This document shows positions 9,981 to 20,557 of a stretch of 54,805 nucleotides of DNA, piece by piece. The stretch is from NCBI GenBank assembly GCA_013287505.1, contig JABDDR010000002.1:43247-98051 (forward strand), written 5' to 3'. Within the stretch, counting starts at the first letter, position 1. Each line of letters opens with the position of its first letter. Below the pieces are notes generated by a model. The model was given only the letters and a program-made list of their open reading frames with translations. It did not search any database and was not told where the DNA came from. The translations under genes were made by a program, and so were the position numbers. The stretch comes from Gammaproteobacteria bacterium. Its GTDB lineage: Bacteria > Pseudomonadota > Gammaproteobacteria > Coxiellales > Coxiellaceae.

Positions 9981-10884
9981 ATTCCAATGCCGCAGCACCA
10001 CCTACAATCTCCGCGATTTCGCGTGTAATACCTGCTTGTCTTGCTTTGTTGTATGCCAATTGCAATTCTTTAATAATTTCTTTTGCATTATCTGTTGCGT
10101 TTTTCATTGCGATCATTCGAGCAGCTTGTTCGCAAGCAATATTTTCAATGACCGCTTGATATACTTGTGATTCGATATAACGAATCAGCAATTGGGTTAA
10201 TATTATTTTTGCGGAATCCGGTTCGTATAAATAATCCCAATGTTTGTTGATATCATCTCTTGTTAAAAATTTTTCTTGATCCGTTTTTTCATTGGGCATT
10301 TCTTTTTGAAGTGGTAACAATTGTCGCACAAAGGGTTTTTGAATCATGGTATTTACAAATTCATTGGCGCAAATATAAACGCGATCCAATTGACCTTCGT
10401 CAAAGCGATCTAGCATTATTTTCACAACGCCGATAATATCTTGCATAACTGGTTTGTCGCCGATGTGTGTGACAGAACCTAAAACATTGGCACCAAAATT
10501 TCCGAAAAAATTTTCTGCTTTTCGACCAATCACGCAAACATCGGACGGAATATTTTGATCGCTGTATTTTTTCATTTCCATGAGTGTTTTACGGAATAAA
10601 TTCACATTTAATCCACCACACAATCCGCGATCAGTGGTGACAACAATAAATCCAACACGTTTTATTTGTTCACGGTGTTGCATGTAAGGGTGTTGGTATT
10701 CAGCATGCGCCGCTGCAACATGACTAATCACACTTCGAATTTTGGCAGCATACGGACGCGACATCGTCATGCGCTCTTGTGCTTTGCGCATTTTGCTGGC
10801 TGCTACCAGTTCCATCGCATGTGTAATTTTTTGCGTGTTTTTGATGGAGCCGATTTTCGTTGTAATTTCTTTAGCTGTCGACAT
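9979..10884 (-). CDS. atpG: ATP synthase F1 gamma subunit
   Basis: The 301-residue rotor subunit of F1. The N-terminal coiled-coil helix reads [35 protein letters not shown] lies in the central Rossmann-like part, and the conserved C-terminal helix reads [20 protein letters not shown]. Its stop codon touches the MITE-like element downstream, and a palindromic repeat of 92 bp occupies the gap to atpA upstream. It is therefore flanked by repeats on both sides, which is odd for a core operon gene. Confidence 0.96.
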   Translation of the reverse strand: MSTAKEITTKIGSIKNTQKITHAMELVAASKMRKAQERMTMSRPYAAKIRSVISHVAAAHAEYQHPYMQHREQIKRVGFIVVTTDRGLCGGLNVNLFRKTLMEMKKYSDQNIPSDVCVIGRKAENFFGNFGANVLGSVTHIGDKPVMQDIIGVVKIMLDRFDEGQLDRVYICANEFVNTMIQKPFVRQLLPLQKEMPNEKTDQEKFLTRDDINKHWDYLYEPDSAKIILTQLLIRYIESQVYQAVIENIACEQAARMIAMKNATDNAKEIIKELQLAYNKARQAGITREIAEIVGGAAALE

Positions 10885-10902
10885 TCTTTGCTCTGTTATT
10901 TT

Positions 10903-10994
10903 CGTAGAGACGTCGATTTATCGCGTCTCAAATCTTTGGTCATCACCGATGCCTTAATCGCAGATCTGAGACGCGATAAATCGACGTCTCTACG
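10903..10994. repeat. GACGCGATAAATCG repeat pair between atpA and atpG
   Basis: Outer ends CGTAGAGACG and CGTCTCTACG, with the inner halves also palindromic (TCGATTTATCGCG and its mirror), separated by about 35 bp. The architecture is the same as the copy at 4559-4646. It sits one base from the atpA stop and 18 bases from the atpG start, so any hairpin in the mRNA would lie just upstream of the atpG ribosome binding site. Confidence 0.88.
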
Positions 10995-10995
10995 A

Positions 10996-12543
10996 TTAAA
11001 TATATGTTTTCTTAAAGCTATTTATCGCATCCGTCATCTTTTTCGCAACATCATCATTAAATTCCGGTTTCGCATTAATCGATGCAATTAATTCTTTTTG
11101 TTGGTCATTCAAATACGATAATAATGCCGCTTGGAAATCAACAATTTTTTTCACCGGAATATCATCCAACAAACCTTTGTCTAACGCGAACCATAATATC
11201 GCCATTTGTGCGACTGATAATGGCGCGTATTGTGGTTGTTTTAATACTTCCATCGTGCGTTGACCGCGCTCTAATTGTTTGCGCGTCACATCATCCAAAT
11301 CAGAAGCGAATTGTGAAAATGCTTCCAGTTCACGATATTGTGCGAGCGAAATACGCACTGCGCTTGCGAGTTTTCTAATAATTTTTGTTTGTGCGGCACC
11401 ACCGACACGTGAAACAGATAATCCGGCATTAACAGCAGGGCGCAAACCTGAATTAAATAATCCGACATCTAAAAATATTTGTCCGTCGGTAATTGAAATC
11501 ACGTTGGTGGGAATAAATGCGGATACATCACCGGCTTGTGTTTCAACAATCGGTAATGCAGTTAAAGAACCTGTTTTTCCTTTTATTTCACCGTTTGTAA
11601 ATCGCTCAACATATTCGGCACTGACGCGTGATGCGCGTTCTAATAAACGAGAATGTAAATAAAATACGTCGCCAGGATACGCTTCACGACCTGGCGGACG
11701 ACGCATCAATAATGACACTTGACGATATGCCCACGCCTGCTTGGTTAAATCATCATAAATAATAAGTGCATCTTCACCGCGATCACGAAAATATTCGCCC
11801 ATGCTTGTGCCCGCATATGGGGCGATATATTGTAATGATGCTGCATCGGATGCATTGGCACACACAATGATTGTGTGTTTCATCGCATCATGCTCTTCTA
11901 ATTTGCGAACCACGGTTGCAACAGAAGATGCTTTTTGTCCGATCGCTACGTAAATACATTTAATGCCAGAATTTTTTTGATTGATAATGGTGTCAATTGC
12001 AATCGCAGTTTTACCGGTTTGACGATCGCCAATAATTAATTCACGTTGACCGCGACCAATCGGTGTCATCGCATCGATTGATTTAATACCTGTTTGTACA
12101 GGTTGCGTCACTGATTGTCTTTCAATAACGCCAGGTGCAATTTTTTCAATCGGTGCTGTTAGTGTTGTTTTTATCGGGCCTTTTCCATCAATTGGATTGC
12201 CGAGTGCATCCACTACGCGACCTAATAATGCATCACCAATGGGTACTTCTAAAATACGACCCGTGCAACGAGCCGTCATGCCTTCTTGCAAATGCTCATA
12301 AGGTCCCAGCACAACCGCACCGACAGAATCGCGCTCTAAATTAAATGCAAGACCAAATGTATCGTTGGGAAATTCAATCATTTCGCCATACATGACATCG
12401 CTTAAACCATAAATACGAACCACGCCATCTTTTAAACTAACGATAGTGCCTTCCGTATGAATTTCAGGTTTGATATCGAAATTTTCGATACGCGAAAGAA
12501 TAATATCGCTGATTTCAGATGGTTGAATGTGTGGTGTTGTCAT
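10996..12543 (-). CDS. atpA: ATP synthase F1 alpha subunit
   Basis: The 515-residue alpha subunit with non-catalytic nucleotide sites. Walker A GDRQTGKT is at about 172-179, and [43 protein letters not shown] and [10 protein letters not shown] are all present. Its ATG overlaps the atpH stop by 4 bp, indicating translational coupling. Length is normal for the family. It is followed by a palindromic repeat before atpG. Confidence 0.97.
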   Translation of the reverse strand: MTTPHIQPSEISDIILSRIENFDIKPEIHTEGTIVSLKDGVVRIYGLSDVMYGEMIEFPNDTFGLAFNLERDSVGAVVLGPYEHLQEGMTARCTGRILEVPIGDALLGRVVDALGNPIDGKGPIKTTLTAPIEKIAPGVIERQSVTQPVQTGIKSIDAMTPIGRGQRELIIGDRQTGKTAIAIDTIINQKNSGIKCIYVAIGQKASSVATVVRKLEEHDAMKHTIIVCANASDAASLQYIAPYAGTSMGEYFRDRGEDALIIYDDLTKQAWAYRQVSLLMRRPPGREAYPGDVFYLHSRLLERASRVSAEYVERFTNGEIKGKTGSLTALPIVETQAGDVSAFIPTNVISITDGQIFLDVGLFNSGLRPAVNAGLSVSRVGGAAQTKIIRKLASAVRISLAQYRELEAFSQFASDLDDVTRKQLERGQRTMEVLKQPQYAPLSVAQMAILWFALDKGLLDDIPVKKIVDFQAALLSYLNDQQKELIASINAKPEFNDDVAKKMTDAINSFKKTYI

Positions 12544-13091
12544 ATGTGCGCCCTCAATCTCTCTAACGCACCTTTTACGGTGCCGTCTAATACCCAGTCA
12601 TTTGAGCGAATCAATAATCCACCCAAAAGACTTTTATCTATTTTAAATTCAATCTCACATTTTGAATTAAATTGTTTTGATAATTTTTCTGTTACATTAT
12701 TTTTTTGAAGCGCATCCATTTCAAATGAAGAGGTTACTGTTAATGCAAGACAGCCTGATTCTTTTGCACAAGCGTCTTCAAATAATGAAGAAATTTCTGG
12801 CAGCATGGCTAATCGTTTTTTTTCTGCTAATAGTTGAATAAAATTTTCAATCGGCACAAATCCATTGCTTGATCCATTGCCGGATACAGCATGCAAAAAT
12901 GAATCCAATAAGTCACTGAGTTGTTTTTTGGTGTAGGTTGGATTTTTTAAAATCGATTTTATTTGCGAGTCTTGAACAACAAGTGATAATTGTTTTAGCG
13001 CATTCGACCACATCGACAATTGATTGGCTGTTTTTGCAGCTTCAAACGCAGCTTTTGCGTAAGGTCTTGATGCAGAGTGAATGGTTGTCAT
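12540..13091 (-). CDS. atpH: ATP synthase F1 delta subunit
   Basis: The 183-residue delta subunit (OSCP homologue) that joins F1 to the peripheral stalk. It begins with the typical [11 protein letters not shown] and ends with [27 protein letters not shown], the conserved C-terminal signature. It overlaps atpF upstream and atpA downstream by 4 bp each, the compact arrangement expected in this operon. Confidence 0.95.
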   Translation of the reverse strand: MTTIHSASRPYAKAAFEAAKTANQLSMWSNALKQLSLVVQDSQIKSILKNPTYTKKQLSDLLDSFLHAVSGNGSSNGFVPIENFIQLLAEKKRLAMLPEISSLFEDACAKESGCLALTVTSSFEMDALQKNNVTEKLSKQFNSKCEIEFKIDKSLLGGLLIRSNDWVLDGTVKGALERLRAHI

Positions 13092-13558
13092 AGAGCGCTC
13101 ATCATTTCGGAAACAATTTTATCATTCGCGCTTTTGTTGATTTCATGTTGCAATACTTTTTCTGCACCCGTAATAACCAACGAAGATATTTCTGTCATTA
13201 ATTTTTCACGCGCTGATTGATATTCTTGAGCGATATCTGCTTTTGCAATGACTAACAAGCGATCGCCTTCTTCGCGTGCGCGCGCTTTGGCTTCTTCAAT
13301 AATATGGTTTGCACGATGATTGGCTTGCTCGATCATGTGCCCCGCTTGCACTTTTGCGTCAGTGAGCATTTGCGCAACGGTAAGTGCAGCTTGCTCTAAA
13401 TCATGCTTACCTTTTTCACCCGCTGCTAATCCAGCCGCAATTTTTTCACGGCGTTCATCCATGGCTTTCATTAATGGTGGCCATACAAAACGCATGGTGA
13501 ACCAGACGAAGACGGCGAAGGTGAGCATTTCGCCGAAGAGGGTTAGGTTTATGTTCAT
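13088..13558 (-). CDS. atpF: ATP synthase Fo subunit b
   Basis: The 156-residue b subunit, with an N-terminal membrane helix (about 5-25: [20 protein letters not shown]) followed by [19 protein letters not shown] and a long charged coiled coil that dimerises as the peripheral stalk. The length matches E. coli AtpF (156). The gap to atpE contains a palindromic repeat, so AtpF translation may start behind a hairpin. Confidence 0.96.
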   Translation of the reverse strand: MNINLTLFGEMLTFAVFVWFTMRFVWPPLMKAMDERREKIAAGLAAGEKGKHDLEQAALTVAQMLTDAKVQAGHMIEQANHRANHIIEEAKARAREEGDRLLVIAKADIAQEYQSAREKLMTEISSLVITGAEKVLQHEINKSANDKIVSEMMSAL

Positions 13559-13580
13559 AAATAAACTCCGCTATATATCC

Positions 13581-14855
<1,275 letters not shown>

Positions 14856-15084
14856 TTATCCACAACCTTGTCATGCATTCTTACAAAGTTATCCTAAGAG
14901 TTATCCACAGGTTTATTGGTGTGTATTATTCGCCTATTTAAATTAAGCTAAACGATAACTCTTTGTCTTGTGTCAAAAAAACGGCTAAGATGCGTTATTT
15001 TTACAGATTTGTTGATTCAATGGGTTGCGACCATAAGCTCATTGAATCGAACAGTTTTAATGGCTAACGGTAGAGTTATCCACA
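14856..15084. other. Candidate chromosomal replication origin (DnaA box cluster)
   Basis: Three perfect DnaA boxes TTATCCACA occur on the same strand at 14856-14864, 14901-14909 and 15076-15084, plus TTATCCTAA at 14889-14897. An AT-rich stretch lies between them. The surrounding 14721-15169 has no convincing gene. The location between parB and atpB matches the conserved gid-par-atp neighbourhood near gammaproteobacterial origins. Both the atp operon (leftward) and groESL (rightward) read away from it. mnmG and dnaA are not in the window, so this remains a strong candidate rather than a proven origin. Confidence 0.6.
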
Positions 15085-15169
15085 TTGCAAAGTACATTGG
15101 TATTTTCCTAATAATAGTACGATGCGTTTTATAACACATTGAAACAATTTAAAACTTTGGAGATTTAAT

Positions 15170-15462
15170 ATGAGTCGAGCAGAACAAGCGCTGAAATTGA
15201 AAGATGAAGCGGATGGCTTGGCCAAATCATCTCTTGTGGGTGTGTCAGAAGACGATGCCATTGAGGTATTCAGAAAAATTGCAGATCTTTATAAGAAGTC
15301 GGCACGTGTTGTTGACAGACGGCCGTCTTTTTTCGTTATGAGCCATATAAAAATGATTCTTCGAGGGTCGTTTTCTATGCTCCAGACTCAAACAACAACA
15401 CTCCTCACGCTGAGCCACGTCCTGAAGCGGGGGTAGTCGAACCAACCAGTCCCCACAATTAA
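15170..15462 (+). pseudogene. Internally deleted copy of the following gene
   Basis: The first 50 or so codons (MSRAEQALKLKDEADGLAK and then FRKIADLYKKSA) match the N-terminal part of the 15540 gene. The end matches its downstream 3' region in another frame: FRYEPYKNDSS, then EPRPEAGVVEPTSPHN and TAA at 15460-15462. The middle is deleted and the frames no longer agree. The leader upstream (AGTACGATGCGTTTTATAA through TGGAGATTTAATATG) is duplicated too. In frame as it stands it would give an 88-residue protein with an unrelated tail. Confidence 0.75.
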
Positions 15463-15539
15463 TACTTTCTTAATAATTGAATAGTACGATGCGTTTTATA
15501 AGACATTGAAACAATTTTGAAAAATATTGGAGATTTAAT

Positions 15540-15983
15540 ATGAGGCCTTCGGCACGTGTAATAAGTCAAGCGAATGAATGGATAGGTTATGCAAAGAAAG
15601 CGAAGGAGTTGAGAGATCAAGCTGATAGGTTGGCCGAAGAAGTTGCAAACGACGAACCAGATAACTTTACGAGATTTGAAGAAATTGCGTCTCTTTATCA
15701 TGAGTCAGCAGTGGCAGAAATGACTGCTGCTGAAAAAATGAAAGACATCAAAGAAAAGAACGTCACTCCAGGCGACGCAGAGGATCGTTATCGTGGATAT
15801 ATGAAGTGTGCAGCAAGCACCCATATGATATCAGCCAAGTATTACCTACTCATGGGAAATAATGAAAAAGCGATAGAGCAATATAGGATGGGGGGGATAT
15901 ATTCCGTAGGATACATATGCCCAAAATGGCTATCTCATTGTGTGATAGCGAGATATTTAGGCTTGAAGGATTGTCATCAGTAA
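15540..15983 (+). CDS. Unknown TPR-like helical protein, probably frameshifted
   Basis: 147 residues as written. It is alpha-helical with a tetratricopeptide-like pattern (AKELRDQADRLAEE, EEIASLYHESAVAEM, CAASTHMISAKYYLLMGNNEKAIEQY). Function unknown. TGGAG nine bases before the ATG gives a good start. A run of seven G (15890-15896) lies near the 3' end. Beyond it the codons of the next frame stay open to 16156 and match the tail of the deleted upstream copy, so the ancestral protein was about 205 residues or longer. The current C-terminus (YSVGYICPKWLSHC and beyond) is probably out of frame. Confidence 0.65.
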   Translation: MRPSARVISQANEWIGYAKKAKELRDQADRLAEEVANDEPDNFTRFEEIASLYHESAVAEMTAAEKMKDIKEKNVTPGDAEDRYRGYMKCAASTHMISAKYYLLMGNNEKAIEQYRMGGIYSVGYICPKWLSHCVIARYLGLKDCHQ

Positions 15984-16229
15984 AGGGTTCCCCAGCTGCA
16001 AGCGCTACTCAGGACTTGTCTTCGGCGCGACAACAACCTGCTTCTCTTGGAGAGCCATCTTTTTTTCATCGTAAACCATATTTTCGTCATGAACCATATA
16101 ACTATAGCGAGGATTCTGCGACCATCTTTTTGACTGAGCCCCAAGCTTTTAGGTAACGGTACTCGCCACTACTTTCAATGAAATGAAGTAGTGGGTGAGT
16201 CACGTCCTGAAACGAGAATGGTTGAACCA
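15890..16229 (+). other. Out-of-frame C-terminal continuation after a G7 tract
   Basis: One added G in the tract at 15890-15896 would join the 15540 gene to the frame that reads DIFRRIHMPKMAISLCDSE, continues through FFHRKPYFRHEPYNYSED and stops at 16156. A further downstream stretch (ESRPETRMVEPIHSRNN) matches the C-terminus preserved in the upstream relic, so a second lesion is present. It may be a decaying gene, a slippage-controlled one, or contain a sequencing error in the homopolymer. Confidence 0.55.
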
Positions 16230-16246
16230 ATCCATTCTCGCAATAA

Positions 16247-16423
16247 CTAATTACTCGTATTCCCCGTCTTAGTAACGGTAATACCAGGACCCGCTGCACC
16301 ATTGTCTAACCGAATATTCACACCGCTCGTTTTGCATTTTACTTGATAATAAGTAATTGCCGAACCGATAGCGGCGCCAATGATTAAGCAAATCAATGTG
16401 TTCACAACACAACCCATTTTCAT
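16247..16423 (-). CDS. Small membrane-anchored protein, 58 residues
   Basis: A short gene with a strong AGGAG six bases before its ATG. The protein reads MKMGCVVNTLICLIIGAAIG and continues with a polar Gly/Thr/Asn-rich tail (NGAAGPGITVTKTGNTSN). The N-terminal hydrophobic helix (about residues 5-25) predicts a single inner-membrane anchor. A Cys lies at position 5, but no proper lipobox precedes it. No family is recognised. It stands alone, divergent from the permease gene to the right. Confidence 0.65.
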   Translation of the reverse strand: MKMGCVVNTLICLIIGAAIGSAITYYQVKCKTSGVNIRLDNGAAGPGITVTKTGNTSN

Positions 16424-16506
16424 AAGAACTCCTGTTTGAGTAACTATAACATCGAATTTCCCGAAAATTATGATACCATTTCGTGCTTCATTTTGGATAA
16501 TAAATC

Positions 16507-18054
16507 ATGAGCCTGCCTAAATCCGTTAAAACCATTACATTATTAGCATCGGCAGTCGCCGGTATCATTGGCTCCGGCTGGCTGTTGAGTCCGCTTGCAA
16601 CTGCAAAAATTGCAGGACCCGCGGCGATTGTCGCGTGGATCATCGGCGGTATTTTAATGATGATCGTCGCAAGTACGTTTGTGATTCTTACGCGCAGGGT
16701 GACCATCACGGGCGGCACGGTTCGTTTTTTTCAATTAACACACGGACATTTTGCTGGATTTGGATTTTCGTGGATTGCGTGGCTCGCATGGGTTGCGGTT
16801 GCGCCGATTGAAACAATGGCTGTGATTCAGTACAGCACCAATTATTTGCCGAGTTTGATGACGCACACAGCATCACCTGTCTTAACAGCCCATGGATTAT
16901 GGGTTGCAACGATAGGCATGATTATTATTGGATTGATTAATGGCATGGGGATGAAAACCTATGAGCGCATTAATTATATTATTTTGGCGATTAAATTAAT
17001 TATTCCGATTGGCGCTGCATTATTATTATTTTCCGCACATTTTCATATGCAAAATTTTACAACAGCTTATGGCTTTATGCCGTTTGGATTAAAAAGTGTT
17101 TTTGTCGCATTGCCACTTGCTGGCGTGATTTATTCTTTTATTGGATTTAATCCCGTTGTGCAATTAGCGGCAGAAGCAAAAAATCCAGCACGTGCGATTC
17201 CTATCGCAATTTTCGGCGCATTATTTATTTGCATGATTATTTATGTGTTAGTGCAAATTGCATTTATTGGCGCATTACCTGCTGATAGTTTGTCGCATGG
17301 ATTCAATATGATTTCTTTTGTCGGCGATAAAGGACCGTTCGCAGGATTATTAACTTTATTTGGTTTTGTATTTTTTGTAAAAGCATTATATTTTGATGCG
17401 ATCGTTTCACCGTTTGGCACTGCATTGGTGCAATCAGTTGCAACATCGCGCATCACCTATGCGATGTGTCAAAATCACTATTTTCCTAACTATTTCATGA
17501 AGCTTTCTAAAAATGGTACGCCGGTTCGCGCATTAATATTAAATATGATTATCGGTTTTTTATTTTTCTTACCATTTCCGAGTTGGCAACATATGGTGGG
17601 ATTTTTGGTGTCTTGCTTGGTGTTGGGTTATGTTGTGGGACCATTGTCATTAATGGTTTTAACACAACAAAAATCAGAGTCAAAAAAAATTATGCATGTG
17701 CTGTGTGTGATTGCATTTATCATTTGTAATTGTTTAATTTATTGGTCGGGTTGGACGATTGTTTATAAAATTATGATTTTATTTATCATCGGTTACATTA
17801 TTTTAGGCATTACATTTTTAAAAAATAAAGGATTTGCCTCGCGCGAAAAATTAAATTTTAAGCGGGGTTGTTGGGTTATATTTTATTTAATCGGCATTAC
17901 GTTAATTAGCTATTTTGGCAGTTTTGGCGGCACAAAATTAATTCCGTTTGGAATGGATTTTGTGGTGATTGCGATTTTCAGTGTTTGCATTTATGCGCTT
18001 GCATTTTTCTTAACGGCAGAAAAACAAGATAAAATCTCGCTGCCAGTGATTTAA
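16507..18054 (+). CDS. APC-family amino acid permease
   Basis: A 515-residue integral membrane transporter with about 12 hydrophobic segments. The first helix has the APC-superfamily unwound Gly motif (ASAVAGIIGSGWLLSP, about 13-28). A conserved region FIGFNPVVQLAAEAKNPARAIP near 218-239 is typical of amino acid/polyamine/organocation permeases. The substrate cannot be assigned from sequence. Such proton-coupled transporters are common in host-associated Legionellales that import amino acids. It is monocistronic, with no clear terminator in the 49 bp before the convergent gene. Confidence 0.88.
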   Translation: MSLPKSVKTITLLASAVAGIIGSGWLLSPLATAKIAGPAAIVAWIIGGILMMIVASTFVILTRRVTITGGTVRFFQLTHGHFAGFGFSWIAWLAWVAVAPIETMAVIQYSTNYLPSLMTHTASPVLTAHGLWVATIGMIIIGLINGMGMKTYERINYIILAIKLIIPIGAALLLFSAHFHMQNFTTAYGFMPFGLKSVFVALPLAGVIYSFIGFNPVVQLAAEAKNPARAIPIAIFGALFICMIIYVLVQIAFIGALPADSLSHGFNMISFVGDKGPFAGLLTLFGFVFFVKALYFDAIVSPFGTALVQSVATSRITYAMCQNHYFPNYFMKLSKNGTPVRALILNMIIGFLFFLPFPSWQHMVGFLVSCLVLGYVVGPLSLMVLTQQKSESKKIMHVLCVIAFIICNCLIYWSGWTIVYKIMILFIIGYIILGITFLKNKGFASREKLNFKRGCWVIFYLIGITLISYFGSFGGTKLIPFGMDFVVIAIFSVCIYALAFFLTAEKQDKISLPVI

Positions 18055-18103
18055 AGATCGTTACTTCCCACCACGCGTTTTTGAAAATGGCGTTTGGATT
18101 TTT

Positions 18104-19732
18104 CTAATTAATTACGCGGCGCACACCCCATAAATTATTCAAATAAAAACAAGATGTAAGAACGCGATAATCGGCGCCTTGATAATGGCTATCGGTAATT
18201 ACCCAGTCACCCACTTGAGGTTGCCAACCCGTTGGACTAAGGCTCGTTGGGCAAATATCATCCGGTGCAATTAATGAGGGATTGATTTGACCGGTGCCAT
18301 ATCCCACTTGTTTGCCTGTCCACATCACCACGTGCGTGACTTCGGAGCTGCTGCCATCTGGATTGTTGCTATTACCACGCGGATCCACGCCACCACCAGC
18401 GATATAGAGCAAATCACCCGGGTTTAATACAGTAGACAATTGATTTGCGGTAACGGTGATTGTGAGTCCTCCGCGACTGTCGATTGCTGAAAGATAACCG
18501 CCATGACCCGCACACAAAGTAGGCTTATTTCCCCCCGTATAAGTGACCGCGCTATAGGGATCAACCGAGCCATCTACACACACCAAAGCGCCGGCTCTGT
18601 CAGAATTGGTTAAATACACGCCGGTGTAATTTTTTCCTGCTCCACCATAGGTGCTGCTATTATTTTGGTTTTGTTGATTGGGCGACAAGAAATCATCAAA
18701 ACAGTTTTGATTGCCTGGGCAACCCACTTGTCCTGCTTGATAATTCGTCTTGCTATCAAACGGAATTCCCAAGGCAGTGTTCGCTCCAAATGCGAAATTA
18801 TAAAGAAAAGCCGTATAATTACTGCAATCCATGCCATACCACATTTGATTGTTGTTCACCCAATTATTCGCTGTTTCAGAACCAATACCGGTATAGTTCC
18901 ATCGCGCTTCTTGTCCGTAATAGGGTGTTCCAGGTGCAATATCAGTTACTGGATTGCAATAACCTCCTGCGCTACCCGCAGCACCACGACCAGCAACAGG
19001 CGTTGCCCAATCTGGATTGTAGTGATGGCAATAATTTAATTTTTGCGCGATCCAGTATGTTGCAGCTGCAACGATACGTTGTTGTTCCCAGCTGACTTGT
19101 GCTGACGTGGATGGCGCAGTCGTGGTCACGCAACTGGCTAAATTAGGATTGGATGGGCTAAGAGATAGCGTCGTGCTTCTTGCAGGTCCCCACGCAGTTC
19201 CGTCACCTTGAGATGCGTCCGTTGAATCTAAAGGCTGCGCCAATTCATAATTAAAATTCGCCGTATTGGAATTGCAATCTTGTGGAATTGCTTGTGTGGT
19301 AACGGTGACATTCAATTGATCTGATGGTGACGGTTGAACACAATCAACGCCCACACCTTGAACAGGACACACAATGGGTCCCATAGAAAGTCCGGTTCCA
19401 AGACCACTGCTATTCAAATCCACTTTCAACAAACAGCTTGCACCTGGCGCTAATGAAAAAGGATTGCTGCAGTATTGTGAATACGGCAAAGAAACTGGCG
19501 TAGTATCCGGCGTTGCACCGGCCGGCATTAATGTCAAACCAATATCAGCAAAAGTCCTGTCAATTGTGCTTGTCGTATTATTAGTGATTTGATAAACAGT
19601 CGCGGCTTGTTGACCGTTAATTAATGTGGATGGTGGCGCAAGATTGGGTGATGCCAAAAAAATCGGTGACACACCTGCCAAACAACATGTGCTAAAAACA
19701 CTGGAAATACCGGTTAAAATAATTTTTTTCAT
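18104..19732 (-). CDS. Secreted protein with N-terminal Ig-like repeats and NlpC/P60-like domain
   Basis: 542 residues with a signal peptide (MKKIILTGISSVFSTCCLAG). The N-terminal part resembles the choice-of-anchor/Ig-like domains of secreted Legionella proteins (SPIFLASPNLAPP and then VYQITNNT). The C-terminal half has GMDCSNYTAFLYN near residue 300, followed by GDLLYIAG and THVVMWTGK near 466. This is the Cys and His order of NlpC/P60 cell-wall or amide peptidases, though the spacing is longer than usual. A role at the envelope or outside the cell is inferred. ATG 19732 is preferred over 19753 because of AAGGAT upstream. It follows the outer-membrane protein gene in the same direction. Confidence 0.75.
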   Translation of the reverse strand: MKKIILTGISSVFSTCCLAGVSPIFLASPNLAPPSTLINGQQAATVYQITNNTTSTIDRTFADIGLTLMPAGATPDTTPVSLPYSQYCSNPFSLAPGASCLLKVDLNSSGLGTGLSMGPIVCPVQGVGVDCVQPSPSDQLNVTVTTQAIPQDCNSNTANFNYELAQPLDSTDASQGDGTAWGPARSTTLSLSPSNPNLASCVTTTAPSTSAQVSWEQQRIVAAATYWIAQKLNYCHHYNPDWATPVAGRGAAGSAGGYCNPVTDIAPGTPYYGQEARWNYTGIGSETANNWVNNNQMWYGMDCSNYTAFLYNFAFGANTALGIPFDSKTNYQAGQVGCPGNQNCFDDFLSPNQQNQNNSSTYGGAGKNYTGVYLTNSDRAGALVCVDGSVDPYSAVTYTGGNKPTLCAGHGGYLSAIDSRGGLTITVTANQLSTVLNPGDLLYIAGGGVDPRGNSNNPDGSSSEVTHVVMWTGKQVGYGTGQINPSLIAPDDICPTSLSPTGWQPQVGDWVITDSHYQGADYRVLTSCFYLNNLWGVRRVIN

Positions 19733-19746
19733 GTGTTTTGTCATCC

Positions 19747-20484
19747 TTAACAAATAGCGCTGATCTGCAATAAAAATTCATTGCTGGTGAGCGCACTATT
19801 TTGCAATGTGGTTGTGCCCACTTCTATTGGCGTTGTACCTAAGCTCGATTTTCCCAAATCAACATAACGATAACCCAAACCTATTCGCATATGTTTACTT
19901 GCATCGATATCAACACCCAATCCCGCCATATACGTAAAATTATCCACTGTTTTATTGGCAAACGGTGGTGACATGGGAACAACAGCAGCACCCCCTGAGA
20001 AATAATAAGGATATTCCGCATAACTGCTGGATGTATTAAATGCTTCGCCAAGCCCTACATCCACATAAGGATGAAAAATGCTTTTAACAGTACAAAGCAG
20101 TTTTGTTTCACCTAACACACGACGACTGGTTAAGCTGTATTGATATGCCGAATTATCCATGGCGGAACTACCGAATTGATAAATATCGCCACTCGGTTGA
20201 AAAGCATAATTTTGATAATAACTAACGCCAAGCTGCCAAAATACATTCTGTTTCACATTAAATTCAGCACCGAGAAAAAGTCCACCCAAAAATTTTCCGT
20301 CAGATGAATTGGTGCTGACATAGGTATTAAAAATGGATGACGGAAAATTAATGGTGGGGTTGTTCTGAGTAAAGCTGGCGCTGTCGACACCGAGTGAAAG
20401 TGTTATTACTGGTTTTACATGCGCCATTGCCATCGAAGAAAACAATAAAGCGGTTAAAGAAAGTGAATGAATAATTTTAGGCAT
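19747..20484 (-). CDS. Outer-membrane beta-barrel protein
   Basis: 245 residues with a signal peptide cleaved near MAMA-HVKP. The mature part alternates hydrophobic and polar residues as in 8-stranded barrels (for example FWQLGVSYYQNY, HPYVDVGLGEAFN, FTYMAGLGVDIDAS, MRIGLGYRYVDLG) and ends with an aromatic-poor strand (FLLQISAIC). The family is like OmpA/opacity barrels, with no periplasmic domain. It reads into the secreted NlpC/P60-like gene with overlapping ends, so the two are probably one envelope operon. Upstream lies a 0.5-kb palindrome. Confidence 0.8.
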   Translation of the reverse strand: MPKIIHSLSLTALLFSSMAMAHVKPVITLSLGVDSASFTQNNPTINFPSSIFNTYVSTNSSDGKFLGGLFLGAEFNVKQNVFWQLGVSYYQNYAFQPSGDIYQFGSSAMDNSAYQYSLTSRRVLGETKLLCTVKSIFHPYVDVGLGEAFNTSSSYAEYPYYFSGGAAVVPMSPPFANKTVDNFTYMAGLGVDIDASKHMRIGLGYRYVDLGKSSLGTTPIEVGTTTLQNSALTSNEFLLQISAIC

Positions 20485-20557
20485 AGAAGTCCATTTCTAT
20501 TTTATAATTACAGGCAGATAGTAATTTATCATTCTTTTAAATGAATTGCGATTTTTT

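Noticed and set aside
11399-11414. A parS-like half site (TGTTTCACGTG on the minus strand) in atpA
   Set aside because: Only 11 of 16 bases match, and the bases encode the universally conserved VSRVGG of AtpA, so the match is probably a coincidence.
15170-15436. Taking the 88-codon frame as an intact small gene
   Set aside because: Its tail reads the wrong frame of sequence that matches the 3' end of the neighbouring copy, so it is a deletion relic.
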